A stretch of DNA of 64,000 nucleotides, taken from contig DASYHP010000029.1 of the NCBI GenBank assembly GCA_035998495.1, positions 43,654-107,653 on the forward strand, given 5' to 3'. The notes under the pieces were generated by a model. It was not told the DNA's origin. It worked only from the letters and a program-made list of their open reading frames with translations, and searched no databases. The DNA is from Mesorhizobium_B sp035998495 (GTDB lineage Bacteria > Pseudomonadota > Alphaproteobacteria > Rhizobiales > Rhizobiaceae). Positions 33,682-42,499 of this stretch are shown in pieces (positions within the stretch are counted from its first letter, which is position 1; each line of letters opens with the position of its first letter). A program made the translations under genes and the position numbers.

Positions 33682-34599
33682 ATGTGGGTGCCCTCGACAC
33701 AGGCCTTGCGCGCGCTGGACAGCTTCGCCCGGCACGGCAGCGTGTGGCGGGCGGCTGACGAGCTCAACCTGACGCGCAGCGCCGTCAGCCATCAGCTCCG
33801 CCTGCTCGAGCGCGAGCTCGGCTTCGAACTGCTCCGGCGCATCGGCAAGGGCGTCGAACTGACGCCGCGCGGCAAGCGCTACGCCCACCAAGTGCGCAAG
33901 GCGCTCGCGACCTTGAGCGAGGCCGGCCAGGATCAGGCGGGCAAAGGCCTGGGCGGCTCGTTTTCCGTGAGCTGCACGCCGGGCTTCGCCTCGCTCTGGC
34001 TCTGCACCCACATCGCCGAGTTCCAGGGCATGCACCCCGACCTGTCGCTCAACGTGCTCACCCCGCGAAAGCTCGACGACGTGTCCAACCCGGAGGCGGA
34101 CGCCTTCATCGCCTTCGGCGACGGCGCCTGGGTGAACAAGGCCGTGGAGCCGCTCTGCGAGGTGCGCTTCTCGCCGCTTTGCAGCCCCACGCTTCTCAAC
34201 AAGCTCGGCGGCTTCTCCAAGCCCGCCGACGTGCTGCGCGCGAACCTGCTGCATCTGGGCGACACCGAGGACTGGTCGCGCTGGCTCGCGCTCGCGCATG
34301 TCGAGAACCCGGACCCGGCGGGCGGCATCTTCTTTTCCGACATGAATCTCGTGTTCTCGGCCGCCATCGCGGGACAGGGCATCGCCATGGGCGACGAGCT
34401 CACGGGCCGTAAGGCGCTGAACGAGGGACGGCTGGTGAAGCCCTTCGATCTCGCGATCCTGTCGCCGCGCGCCTATTACCTCGTGTCCGAGCCGGCCCGG
34501 GTGGACAACCCGGTGCTCGGCGCCTTCGCCCACTGGCTCAAGTCGCGCCTGACCGAAACGGAAGCGGCCGCGCGGGCCGAATACATCCCGGCCTCTTGA
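33682..34599 (+). CDS. LysR-family transcriptional regulator (GcvA-like)
   Basis: 305 residues from the ATG at 33682 with GGGAGGAG upstream. The N-terminal winged helix (about 5-65) reads ALRALDSFARHGSVWRAADE then LNLTRSAVSHQLRLLERELG, standard for the family. The effector domain (about 90-290) has the type 2 periplasmic-binding fold with FFSDMNLVFSAAIAGQGIAM, close to GcvA/AmpR-like members. It lies between the amidohydrolase/guanidine-enzyme operon and the ABC importer, and both promoters carry the same 19-base element, so it probably controls both. The downstream copy begins exactly at its own stop codon. The effector may be the imported compound or an intermediate. Confidence 0.93.
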   Translation: MWVPSTQALRALDSFARHGSVWRAADELNLTRSAVSHQLRLLERELGFELLRRIGKGVELTPRGKRYAHQVRKALATLSEAGQDQAGKGLGGSFSVSCTPGFASLWLCTHIAEFQGMHPDLSLNVLTPRKLDDVSNPEADAFIAFGDGAWVNKAVEPLCEVRFSPLCSPTLLNKLGGFSKPADVLRANLLHLGDTEDWSRWLALAHVENPDPAGGIFFSDMNLVFSAAIAGQGIAMGDELTGRKALNEGRLVKPFDLAILSPRAYYLVSEPARVDNPVLGAFAHWLKSRLTETEAAARAEYIPAS

Positions 34600-34615
34600 G
34601 GTGAATGGAATTTGC
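34597..34615 (-). promoter_or_regulatory. Candidate LysR operator, copy 2 (inverted)
   Basis: TGAGGTGAATGGAATTTGC begins on the lysR stop codon and is the reverse complement of the element at 33631-33649 with 18 of 19 positions equal. It is 78 bases upstream of the ATP-binding protein start at 34694, a normal distance for an activator site. Function inferred from duplication and position. Confidence 0.6.
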
Positions 34616-34693
34616 CGATGGCACGAAAACAATTCGATTGCGAGGGATGCCCCGCCCTCCTACGCTCGCGTCAGGCAGTCGGGGAACAGGAGA

Positions 34694-35824
34694 ATGGCTG
34701 AGCCCAGGCGGGCCGCGGAACTCAAGGCGGTGGGCGTGAGCAAGAGCTTCGGCTCGTTCCGCGCGCTGGACGATCTCACCCTCGACGTGCGGTCGGGCGA
34801 GTTCCTGACGCTTCTGGGGCCGTCCGGCTCCGGCAAGACCACCTTCCTGATGATCCTGGCGGGCTTCGAGGCCCCCTCATCCGGCCGGCTGTTCAGCGAC
34901 GGCGTGGACATCACGACCAAGCCCGCGGAGGATCGCGCCGCCGGCATGGTGTTTCAGGGCTATGCGCTGTTCCCGCATATGAGCGTGGAGAAGAACATCG
35001 CCTTTCCCCTGCGCGTGCGGAAGAAGTCCGAGGCCGAGATCCGGGCCCGCGTCGGCGCGATGGTCGAGCGCGTGGGCCTGTCGGGCCACGAGAAGAAGCT
35101 GCCCAGCCAGCTTTCGGGCGGCCAGCAGCAGCGCGTGGCGCTCGCCCGCGCGCTCGTCTTCGAGCCCGGCGTTCTCCTGCTCGACGAGCCCTTCTCGGCG
35201 CTCGACAAGAGCCTGCGGGGCGCGATGCAGGCCGAGGTGAAGCGGTTGCACGAGGAGACCGGCACCACCTTCGTCTTCGTGACGCATGACCAGAGCGAGG
35301 CGCTCGCGCTGTCCTCGCGCGTGGCGATCTTCAACCACGGCAAGCTGCTTCAGGTGGGCGACCCGAGGCAAGTCTATGAACGGCCGGCTAGCCGCTTCGT
35401 CGCGGAGTTCCTGGGCGAGATCAACATGCTGCCCGTCACAAGCGTCCACCGGAACGGCGCCGGCACGGTGGCGGTCTGCGACGAGCGGCCGATCCGGGTT
35501 CAGAACGGCGGCGGCGATGTGGGCGACGCGGCCGTGCTCGCGCTCAGGCCAGAGCACATCATGGTGTCGCCGGAGCCGAAAGACGGCTTGAACAACATCA
35601 GTGCGAGAGCCAGCGGGGCGACCTATCTCGGCAACACGACCAAGCTCGAACTGCGGACGGGAGCCGGCGCGAAGGTGACCGTGGCGGTGCCGCACGAGAC
35701 GGCGGCGGCCGCGCTTTCGAGCGAGGCCGTCTGGCTCAACTGGCCGGCAAGCCAAGGCTTCCTCCTTCCGGGCGGAGGACATCAGACCATGCCCGACACG
35801 CAACCAGATGGGGAAAGACGATGA
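34694..35824 (+). CDS. ABC transporter ATP-binding protein (PotA/spermidine-putrescine type)
   Basis: 376 residues. The nucleotide-binding domain (about 8-240) has Walker A LLGPSGSGKTTF, signature LSGGQQQRVALARAL, Walker B LLLDEPFSALD and the H-loop FVTHDQSEALA. The C-terminal TOBE domain (about 270-360) includes LALRPEHIMV and is typical of PotA, FbpC and UgpC-like importers. The start is the ATG at 34694 with CAGGAG upstream. First of four genes for a complete importer; the stop overlaps the binding-protein start (ATGA). The ligand is probably a cationic compound such as a polyamine or guanidine derivative given the neighbours. Confidence 0.93.
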   Translation: MAEPRRAAELKAVGVSKSFGSFRALDDLTLDVRSGEFLTLLGPSGSGKTTFLMILAGFEAPSSGRLFSDGVDITTKPAEDRAAGMVFQGYALFPHMSVEKNIAFPLRVRKKSEAEIRARVGAMVERVGLSGHEKKLPSQLSGGQQQRVALARALVFEPGVLLLDEPFSALDKSLRGAMQAEVKRLHEETGTTFVFVTHDQSEALALSSRVAIFNHGKLLQVGDPRQVYERPASRFVAEFLGEINMLPVTSVHRNGAGTVAVCDERPIRVQNGGGDVGDAAVLALRPEHIMVSPEPKDGLNNISARASGATYLGNTTKLELRTGAGAKVTVAVPHETAAAALSSEAVWLNWPASQGFLLPGGGHQTMPDTQPDGERR

Positions 35825-36936
35825 CGGACGATTCGAGAAAGAATGGGCTGGCGCGCCTGGCCGAGCGGGCGCGGGCGGGCGAGATCTCGCGCCGGCAGTT
35901 CACGCAACTCGCGGCGGTTCTCCTGGCGGGCACGCCGGCGCTGATGAAGAGCACCACGCTCTGGGCGCAGAACAAGGAGCTGGTGCTCGTCAACTGGGGC
36001 GGCGACGCCATCGACGCCTATGCGGCGGCCTATGGCCAGCCCTTCGAGCAGGAAGCCGGGACGCCTGTGAAGATGGACGGATCGGGTCCGACGGAGGGCG
36101 CGATCGAGGCGCAGGTCAAGAGCGGCGCGCCGACCTGGGACTTGGTTGACGTCGATCCCTTCTCCGCCATCACGCTTGGCGCCAAGGGGATGCTGGAGCC
36201 GATCGACTACTCGGTCGTGGACAAGAGCAAGATGCGCGAAGGCTTCGGCTGGGAGCATGCGGCCTCGACCTATTTCTTCTCCTATGTGCTGGCCTACGAC
36301 TCGGAGAAATATGGCGACCAAGCCCCGACCGGTATGGCCGACCTGTTCGATGTCGAGAAGTTCCCGGGTAAGCGCACACTCTACAAATGGGGCGTGGGCA
36401 ACTGGGAAGCGGCGCTCCTCGCCGACGGCGTCGCGCCCGACCAGCTCTACCCGCTGGACTTGAAGCGCGCGCATGACAGGATCGCGGCGCTCAAGGAGCA
36501 TGTCGTCGGCTATTGGGGCGGCGGCGCGGAAAGCCAAGCCTTCATGCTGGACGGCGAAGCCTCGATGGGCCTGATCTGGTCCACGCGCGCCTCGCTGATC
36601 GAGCAGGACTCGGGCGGCCAGATCAAGTTCATCTGGGACCAGGGCCTGATCTCGCCCGGCGCGCTGGGCGTCCTCAAGAACAATCCGGGCGGCAAGGAGG
36701 CCGCGATGAAGTTCATCGCGAGCGCCCAAGACCCGCAGAAGCAGTTGGTCATGTTCGAGAAGCTCGGCCAGGGGCCGGCCAATCCGGCGGCCGACGCGCT
36801 GATCCCCGAGGACAAGCGGCGCTACAATCCCGTCGATCCCGCGAACATGGCCAAGCAGATCCCTCTGAACATGGAGTGGTACGCCGAGAACTATTCGGCC
36901 GCGCTCGACGAGTTCACCAGGCTGATCTCGGCCTGA
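35821..36936 (+). CDS. ABC transporter periplasmic binding protein (PotD-like)
   Basis: 371 residues. The N-terminus carries a twin-arginine-type export signal (SRRQFTQLAAVLLAG, cleavage after about residue 43). The mature protein is a type 2 periplasmic-binding fold related to PotD: LVLVNWGGDAIDAY at the start, VDVDPFSAITLGAKGML, and LGVLKNNPGGKEAAMKFIA near the end. The acidic residues that bind polyamines in PotD cannot be placed with certainty, so the ligand is open. It is translationally coupled to the ATPase gene and followed by the first permease after seven bases. Confidence 0.9.
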   Translation: MTDDSRKNGLARLAERARAGEISRRQFTQLAAVLLAGTPALMKSTTLWAQNKELVLVNWGGDAIDAYAAAYGQPFEQEAGTPVKMDGSGPTEGAIEAQVKSGAPTWDLVDVDPFSAITLGAKGMLEPIDYSVVDKSKMREGFGWEHAASTYFFSYVLAYDSEKYGDQAPTGMADLFDVEKFPGKRTLYKWGVGNWEAALLADGVAPDQLYPLDLKRAHDRIAALKEHVVGYWGGGAESQAFMLDGEASMGLIWSTRASLIEQDSGGQIKFIWDQGLISPGALGVLKNNPGGKEAAMKFIASAQDPQKQLVMFEKLGQGPANPAADALIPEDKRRYNPVDPANMAKQIPLNMEWYAENYSAALDEFTRLISA

Positions 36937-36943
36937 TCCGGGC

Positions 36944-37774
36944 GTGAGGGCGCTCTCGAACCGAATGGGGGCGGCGCTGTTCTTGGCGCCGCTCCTCCTC
37001 TTCCTGTCGCTCGCCTATGTCATGCCCTTTCTGGGCGTGGCGGGCTGGAGCGTGACGCTGCCCGAGCCTGGTGTCGGGCAGTATGGCGTGCTCTTGTCCG
37101 ACCCGCTCGTGCAGTCGGTCTTCATCCGGACGTTCCGCATCTGTCTGTTCGTGACGCTCGCTTCGGTGGCGGCGGCCTATGTCATCGCTTTCGTGTGGGT
37201 TCGCGGCACGCCGCTTCAGCGCACGATCACCGAATTCTGCATTCTCGTGCCGTTCTGGATTTCGGTGCTGACGCGCGCCTTCGGCTGGGTCGCGCTCCTG
37301 TCCAACCGCGGCCTTCTCAACACCTGGCTGCAGGCCATTGGCGTCATCGCCGAGCCGCTGGCGCTGGTGCGCAACGAGTTCGGCGTCATCGTGGGCATGA
37401 CGCATTTCCTGATCCCCTTCGCGGTGTTCCCGCTGGCCTCGGCCATGCGGAACCTCGACGACCGCGTGCTGCTCGCCGCCCGGGGCCTCGGCGCGAGCCG
37501 CCCGCGGGTCTTTTGGACCGTGTTCGTGCCGATGACCCTGCCCGGCGTCATCGGGGCGGCGCTGATCGTCTTCGTCTTCGCGCTCGGCTTCTTCGTGACG
37601 CCGGCCATTCTCGGCGGCGGGCGCAGCGTGATGGTGGCCGAGCTCGTCTATGTGCGCGTCTTCCAGAGCCCCGATTGGGGGCTGGCGGCGGCGATCAGCG
37701 TGGTGCTCGTGGTGATCGTGGGCGCGCTTCTCGCGGCTCTCTTCCGTTCCCTCCGGCCGGCGCAGATGGTGTAA
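36944..37774 (+). CDS. ABC transporter permease (PotB-like)
   Basis: 276 residues with six membrane segments. The cytoplasmic EAA loop is readable as AARGLGASRPRVFWTVFVPM, the site that docks with the ATPase. The call as PotB-like comes from order in the operon (after ATPase and binding protein) and topology. The GTG at 36944 gives a short hydrophilic start; the ATG at 36965 is an alternative. Forms the channel with the permease at 37779. Confidence 0.9.
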   Translation: MRALSNRMGAALFLAPLLLFLSLAYVMPFLGVAGWSVTLPEPGVGQYGVLLSDPLVQSVFIRTFRICLFVTLASVAAAYVIAFVWVRGTPLQRTITEFCILVPFWISVLTRAFGWVALLSNRGLLNTWLQAIGVIAEPLALVRNEFGVIVGMTHFLIPFAVFPLASAMRNLDDRVLLAARGLGASRPRVFWTVFVPMTLPGVIGAALIVFVFALGFFVTPAILGGGRSVMVAELVYVRVFQSPDWGLAAAISVVLVVIVGALLAALFRSLRPAQMV

Positions 37775-37778
37775 CGCC

Positions 37779-38579
37779 ATGCCGACCTATCGTCCCGGGC
37801 CGGTGGCGCTTGTGCTGGGCACGCTCGTCGCGCTGTTCCTCCTGATGCCGCTTCTGGCCGTGGTGCCGGTGTCGCTGACGCCCGCGCGCATGCTCTCCAT
37901 GCCCTCCGGCGAGCTGTCGCTGCGCCACTACCGTACGCTGGTTGAGGATCCGCGCTGGCTGCAGAGCATTCTGCTGAGCGTCCGCATCGGGATCGTGTCG
38001 AGCCTGTTCTCGACATTTCTGGCGCTCGCCTTCAGCCTCGGGATCTGGATGTTCCGGCCGCGCTTTTCCGCAGCCCTCGTCGGCTTCGTGCTCCTGCCGA
38101 TGGTGGTGCCGCCGGTGGTGTCGGCGCTCACCCTCTATTTCCTCCTCACCTCGCTCTCCGGTGTGAGCGAAGCGATCGGCTACGATAGCTGGCTCGGCGT
38201 GGCGCTCGCCCATTCCGTGATGACCGTGCCCTTCGCGGTCGTGCTGCTGCTGGTCGCGCTCGCCCAAGTGGACCGCCGCATCGATCTCGCCGCCCGCGGC
38301 CTGGGCGCCTCGGTCTGGGAACGGGCCACCAAGGTCATCATCCCCAACATCCGCTTCGGCCTGATGACCGCCGCGCTTCTGTCCTTCGTGCTTTCCTGGG
38401 AGGAGATCGGCGTCACCCTCTTCATCACGAGCGTGGACGCCATCACCTTGCCGCGGCTAATGTGGATGGGCCTGCGCGACAACATCAACCCGGCCGTGGC
38501 GGCGATCTCGGTGGTGCTGATCCTGCTCACGGTCGCGGTTCTCGCGGCCCGCAGCCTGCTCATGCGCAACCGGACCTGA
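37779..38579 (+). CDS. ABC transporter permease (PotC-like)
   Basis: 266 residues with six membrane segments. The EAA loop reads AARGLGASVWERATKVIIPN. It begins four bases after the stop of the first permease and is the last gene of the importer operon. With the ATPase and binding protein it completes a PotABCD-type system. No terminator hairpin with a T-run is visible before the convergent maltokinase gene at 38604. Confidence 0.92.
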   Translation: MPTYRPGPVALVLGTLVALFLLMPLLAVVPVSLTPARMLSMPSGELSLRHYRTLVEDPRWLQSILLSVRIGIVSSLFSTFLALAFSLGIWMFRPRFSAALVGFVLLPMVVPPVVSALTLYFLLTSLSGVSEAIGYDSWLGVALAHSVMTVPFAVVLLLVALAQVDRRIDLAARGLGASVWERATKVIIPNIRFGLMTAALLSFVLSWEEIGVTLFITSVDAITLPRLMWMGLRDNINPAVAAISVVLILLTVAVLAARSLLMRNRT

Positions 38580-38603
38580 AAACCCGGCCGACGCGGACGA
38601 GCC

Positions 38604-40169
38604 TCAAGCCTCAGCCAACAGATCCCGCACGCCGGTGAGCGGGATGTCGATCCAGTCCGGCCTGTTGGCGAGTTCGTAGCCCACCTCGTAAACGGCCTTC
38701 TGCAGGAGAAACAGGCCGGTGAGCGCACCCGCGAAGCGCTCGTCGTCAGGGTAGCTCGCCGCCCCAACGACATGCCGCCGGTAGCCGCGGAGGAAGTCCG
38801 CGCCCGTCTCACGCCGCCAGGCCTCCGCCCGGCGCTTGACAGCCTCGGTCGGGTTCTCGCAGCGGCTCAAACCCGTCCATGCCGCATAGTCGAAGGAGCG
38901 CAGCATGCCCGCGACGTCGCGCAAGGGCGAGGATTTCTGCCGCCGCTCCGCGAGGCTGCGCCTCGGCTCGCCCTCGAAATCGATGATGACGAAATCCCCG
39001 TCCGACACCAGCACCTGGCCCAAATGGTAGTCGCCGTGGTTGCGGGAGCGGCCGCCCGACGGCGCCATCTCCGTCGCCGCCCTCAGCCGCCCCAGCAGCG
39101 CCTCGCGTTTGGAGAGCACTTCGGCGGCCAGTTCTCGTGATGTCGGGCGAAGCTCCGGCAGCCGGCTCTGGAGCGCGTCCAGCAGAGCTTCAGCCTCGGC
39201 CGCCGCCTCACCCGCCCAAGCCGCGACATCCCCAGGCGAAAGGCGTTCGACCGAAAAACTCGGATCGTCGGTTTGCGTGGCCAGCGCCTTGTGCATCTCG
39301 GCCGTGCGGCGGCCCAACAGCTCGCCCATGCTTGCGGCCGGCGAGAAACCCTCCCCTGACGCTGCGGCCTGCAAATCCCGATGCAGGGCCTCGGTGACGA
39401 CGCTCCAGGCGTCGCCCTGGTTGGGCACGAAGGCGAAGGCGGCGGCGAGCGTCGTGGGCTGCCCCCATTCCGCCACATGCCGGATTTCGCCGAGAAATTC
39501 GGGCGTGTTGGCGAAGCGCCCGACCTTGGTCAGGAAACGCGCGACCTCGACATCCGGCTGCTCGCCCGCGCGCAGCCGGCGATAGAGCTTCAGGATGATT
39601 TCTTTGCCGAAGGCGATGGAGACGTTGCTCTGCTCGGCGCCAAGCGGCTTCGGCGGCCCCAGCGCGCCCAGGCTTCTCAGCGCGTTCGTGGCCTCGCAGA
39701 CGATTTCCCCCACCTCTCCCTCGATGCGTCGGCCTTCCCGCATCGCATCCAGCAGGGCCGAGGCGAGGCTTTGGTCGAGCGCACCGTCGATCAGCACGCC
39801 GGAACGCGCGCCGAGCGCCAGCCGCGCCAGCACGGGCGCGGTTCCGGACTCCCGCGCGCCTTCCCCGTCCCACAGCGCCGAGACGGGCAGGAGGTAGCGC
39901 TGGATTTCATCGGCGAAGGCCACATCGGCGGCGAGAAGCGCGTGAGCGCCCGGCTCAAGCTCGCCCAGCGGCGCAAGCGCGACGCCTTCGATGGGTTTGT
40001 CTTTGCCGCCGAACCAGCGTTGGGTGGGCAGGAGCGCCGGCAAGGTGCGCTCCTCGATCCGCGTTCTGCCGGGTCCGTTCAGCGCCGTCGTCAAAAGCCC
40101 GTCGGGGCTCGTGAGAACCGCAAGCTCCGTGGTGGTCGTGGCGTCTTGGCCGCGGCCGTCCTCCGTCAT
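38604..40169 (-). CDS. Maltokinase (Pep2/Mak-like)
   Basis: 521 residues. The kinase-like fold shows RWFGGKDKPIE near the N-terminus, LKLYRRLRAGEQPDVEV in the lobe that binds ATP, and the catalytic loop NHGDYHLGQVLV followed by FVIIDFEGEP, which supplies the metal-binding Asp. These are the features of maltokinase, which phosphorylates maltose to maltose-1-phosphate with ATP. The ATG at 40169 overlaps the GlgE stop (ATGA), and GlgE consumes maltose-1-phosphate, so the functional pair is strongly supported by context. Often maltokinase is fused to or beside trehalose synthase; here it is a free protein. Confidence 0.92.
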   Translation of the reverse strand: MTEDGRGQDATTTTELAVLTSPDGLLTTALNGPGRTRIEERTLPALLPTQRWFGGKDKPIEGVALAPLGELEPGAHALLAADVAFADEIQRYLLPVSALWDGEGARESGTAPVLARLALGARSGVLIDGALDQSLASALLDAMREGRRIEGEVGEIVCEATNALRSLGALGPPKPLGAEQSNVSIAFGKEIILKLYRRLRAGEQPDVEVARFLTKVGRFANTPEFLGEIRHVAEWGQPTTLAAAFAFVPNQGDAWSVVTEALHRDLQAAASGEGFSPAASMGELLGRRTAEMHKALATQTDDPSFSVERLSPGDVAAWAGEAAAEAEALLDALQSRLPELRPTSRELAAEVLSKREALLGRLRAATEMAPSGGRSRNHGDYHLGQVLVSDGDFVIIDFEGEPRRSLAERRQKSSPLRDVAGMLRSFDYAAWTGLSRCENPTEAVKRRAEAWRRETGADFLRGYRRHVVGAASYPDDERFAGALTGLFLLQKAVYEVGYELANRPDWIDIPLTGVRDLLAEA

Positions 40170-42232
40170 CTCGGCGTCTCCGGCGGGATCAGGCGCCACA
40201 CGGCATAGGGCTTGTAATAGGGGTCAAGGTGGATGTGCTGATACTTGCCGGTCCAGGTAAAGCGCCGGCCGGCGACCATGTCCTCCACTTCGATCGCGGC
40301 ATGGTCGGGTAGGCCGAGCTCCCACAGCGGCAGCTCGAAAGCCGCGCCATGGGCGTGGTGCGGATCGAGGCACACATGGAAAAGAAGGAAGTCGGAAAGG
40401 TCTTCCGTGCGCTTCCCGTAATAGAGGATGTTGTCGTTCCAGGCGTTATAGAATTGCAGGCTGGTGAAGTCCTGCAGCGCGGGGTGCTCCCGGCGGAGAC
40501 GGTTCACGAAGCGGATGTCCCATTGGATGTTGTCGGGCCGGTCCATGTCCCAGGCGCGCAGCTCGTATTTCTCGGAGTTGAGATATTCCTCCTTGCCCGG
40601 CACGGGCTGCGCGTCGCAGATCTCGAAGCCGTTGTAGAGGCCGTAATTGCCGCCGAGCGTGGCGGCGAGCATCAGCCGGGTCTGGAAGCCCGGACGGCCG
40701 CTCGTCTGGAGGTAGCGAGGGTTGATGTCCGGCGTGTTGGCGAAGAAGTTCGGCCGCATATAGTGGCGGCACTCTTCCTGCGTCAGCTCGGTCAGGTATT
40801 CCTCGATCTCCCGCTTCTCGTTGCGCCAGGTGAAGTAGGAATAGCTCTGGTTGAAGCCGACCTTCGCCAAGCGCTTCATCACCTTGGGCCGGGTGAAGGC
40901 CTCCGCCAGGAAGATCGTGTCGGGATGTTCCTTGCGCACCTCCCCGATCATCCATTCCCAGAACGGGAAGGGCTTGGTGTGCGGGTTGTCGACGCGGAAG
41001 ATCTTCACGCCGTGCCCGATCCAGAACAGCACGATGTCGCGGAGCGCATACGAGATGCTCGGCAGGGCATCCCGGTAGAAGTGGACGTTGACGATGTCCT
41101 CGTATTTCTTGGGCGGGTTCTCCGCGAACTTGATGGTGCCGTCGGGCCGCCAGTCGAACCATTCCGGATGCTCCTTGATCCAGGGATGGTCCGGGGAGCA
41201 CTGGATGGCGAAGTCGAGCGCGATCTCGAGCCCATGCTCGCGGGCGGCAACGACCAGCCGGGCGAAATCGTCGAAATCCCCGAGCTCGGGGTGAAGCGCG
41301 TCATGCCCGCCTTCGCTTGACCCGATCGCATAGGGGCTGCCGACGTCGCCGGGCTCCGCGCGCAGGGTGTTGTTCTTGCCCTTGCGGTTGGTTTTGCCGA
41401 TGGGATGGATGGGCGTGAAATAGAGCACGTCGAAGCCGAGCTCCCGCACGTAAGGCAGGCGCGCGATCACGTCATCGAAATTGCCGTGGCGGGCGGGGTC
41501 ACCGGATTGGGAGCGCGGGAAGAGCTCGTACCAGGCGCTGAAGGCGGCGGCCTTGCGGTCGGCGAAGATCTCCAGCACGCGGTCGTAGCGGCTGAGATTG
41601 GTCCGCACCCCCGCCCGCTCCATCAGCGCCGTCACGCCGTCCGAGCCGAGCAGGGCCAGACGTTCCGAATCGCCTTGCAGGATGGCGAAGGCTGAAAGCA
41701 CCTTGGTGAGTTCTTCGACCTCCGGCGGCCCGCCCCGGCCCGATTGGGCGGCGGATGCAAGCAAACGCCGGCCTTCCTCCAATTCCAGGCCGATGTTCTG
41801 GCCGGCCGCCTGCTTCTTGGCGATCTCCTTGCGCCAGGTGGCGAAGAGGTCGCGCCAGGCGTGGAAGGTGAATTGATGGAGCCCGTTCTCGGCGAAGACG
41901 AGCGTCGCCCTCCAGCGGTCGTTCTCGACAAACCTCATCGGGGCTTCGGTCCAGTCCTCGGCCCCAGCGGGGCGATAAAGGATGCAGGCGTCGATCACGT
42001 CATGGCCGTCGCCGAAGATGTCGGCCTCGATCGTCACGGGCTCGCCGGCCACGCATTTCGCGGGGAAGCGTCCCCCGTCGATCTCCGGGCTCACGCCCTC
42101 GATGGCGATGCGGTTCGCGGCCAAGGCGGACAGGGGGTCGTCCATGCCGAGCAGCGCCTGGGAGCCGGGCTGGCTCGCGGCGCTTGCCGAGCGGAACCGG
42201 GCGGCCTTGGCCTTCGGGTCTTCAACGAGCAT
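40166..42232 (-). CDS. glgE: Alpha-1,4-glucan:maltose-1-phosphate maltosyltransferase (GlgE)
   Basis: 688 residues from the ATG at 42232, chosen because GGAGGG lies nine bases upstream; an ATG at 42319 would add 29 residues. GlgE is a GH13_3 enzyme that transfers maltosyl units from maltose-1-phosphate to glucan chains. Motifs include YFTPIHPIGKTNRKGKNN, the nucleophile region FRVDNPHTKPFPFWEW (Asp415) and IFLAEAFTRP (Glu444); the 29-residue spacing equals that of the Streptomyces enzyme (Asp394/Glu423). It is first in the operon with maltokinase and diverges from an unusual GH13 protein. No branching enzyme GlgB is in the window. Confidence 0.95.
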   Translation of the reverse strand: MLVEDPKAKAARFRSASAASQPGSQALLGMDDPLSALAANRIAIEGVSPEIDGGRFPAKCVAGEPVTIEADIFGDGHDVIDACILYRPAGAEDWTEAPMRFVENDRWRATLVFAENGLHQFTFHAWRDLFATWRKEIAKKQAAGQNIGLELEEGRRLLASAAQSGRGGPPEVEELTKVLSAFAILQGDSERLALLGSDGVTALMERAGVRTNLSRYDRVLEIFADRKAAAFSAWYELFPRSQSGDPARHGNFDDVIARLPYVRELGFDVLYFTPIHPIGKTNRKGKNNTLRAEPGDVGSPYAIGSSEGGHDALHPELGDFDDFARLVVAAREHGLEIALDFAIQCSPDHPWIKEHPEWFDWRPDGTIKFAENPPKKYEDIVNVHFYRDALPSISYALRDIVLFWIGHGVKIFRVDNPHTKPFPFWEWMIGEVRKEHPDTIFLAEAFTRPKVMKRLAKVGFNQSYSYFTWRNEKREIEEYLTELTQEECRHYMRPNFFANTPDINPRYLQTSGRPGFQTRLMLAATLGGNYGLYNGFEICDAQPVPGKEEYLNSEKYELRAWDMDRPDNIQWDIRFVNRLRREHPALQDFTSLQFYNAWNDNILYYGKRTEDLSDFLLFHVCLDPHHAHGAAFELPLWELGLPDHAAIEVEDMVAGRRFTWTGKYQHIHLDPYYKPYAVWRLIPPETPR

Positions 42233-42499
42233 AGCCAAACACCCTCCATTGTCCGCGCCACCCGTGGTCAATGCAGCGACGCGGCGTTTAGTTTCGTGCG
42301 TGAGCACCGCCTCGGACATAGAGCGCGTTTGGCCCAAGTGGAGCCGTTGTGCCGGGCGTCGAGCCCAGCGGAGCGCGCCTGGTGGAGAGAGGACCAGCGA
42401 AACCGCAACGCAGGCGCGGTTGCGGCGTTGGGAAACTAGCCATATCCCCAGGCGACGCATTTAAAAGCAGTCCGAGGGTGGGAATCGAACAGGACGCCG

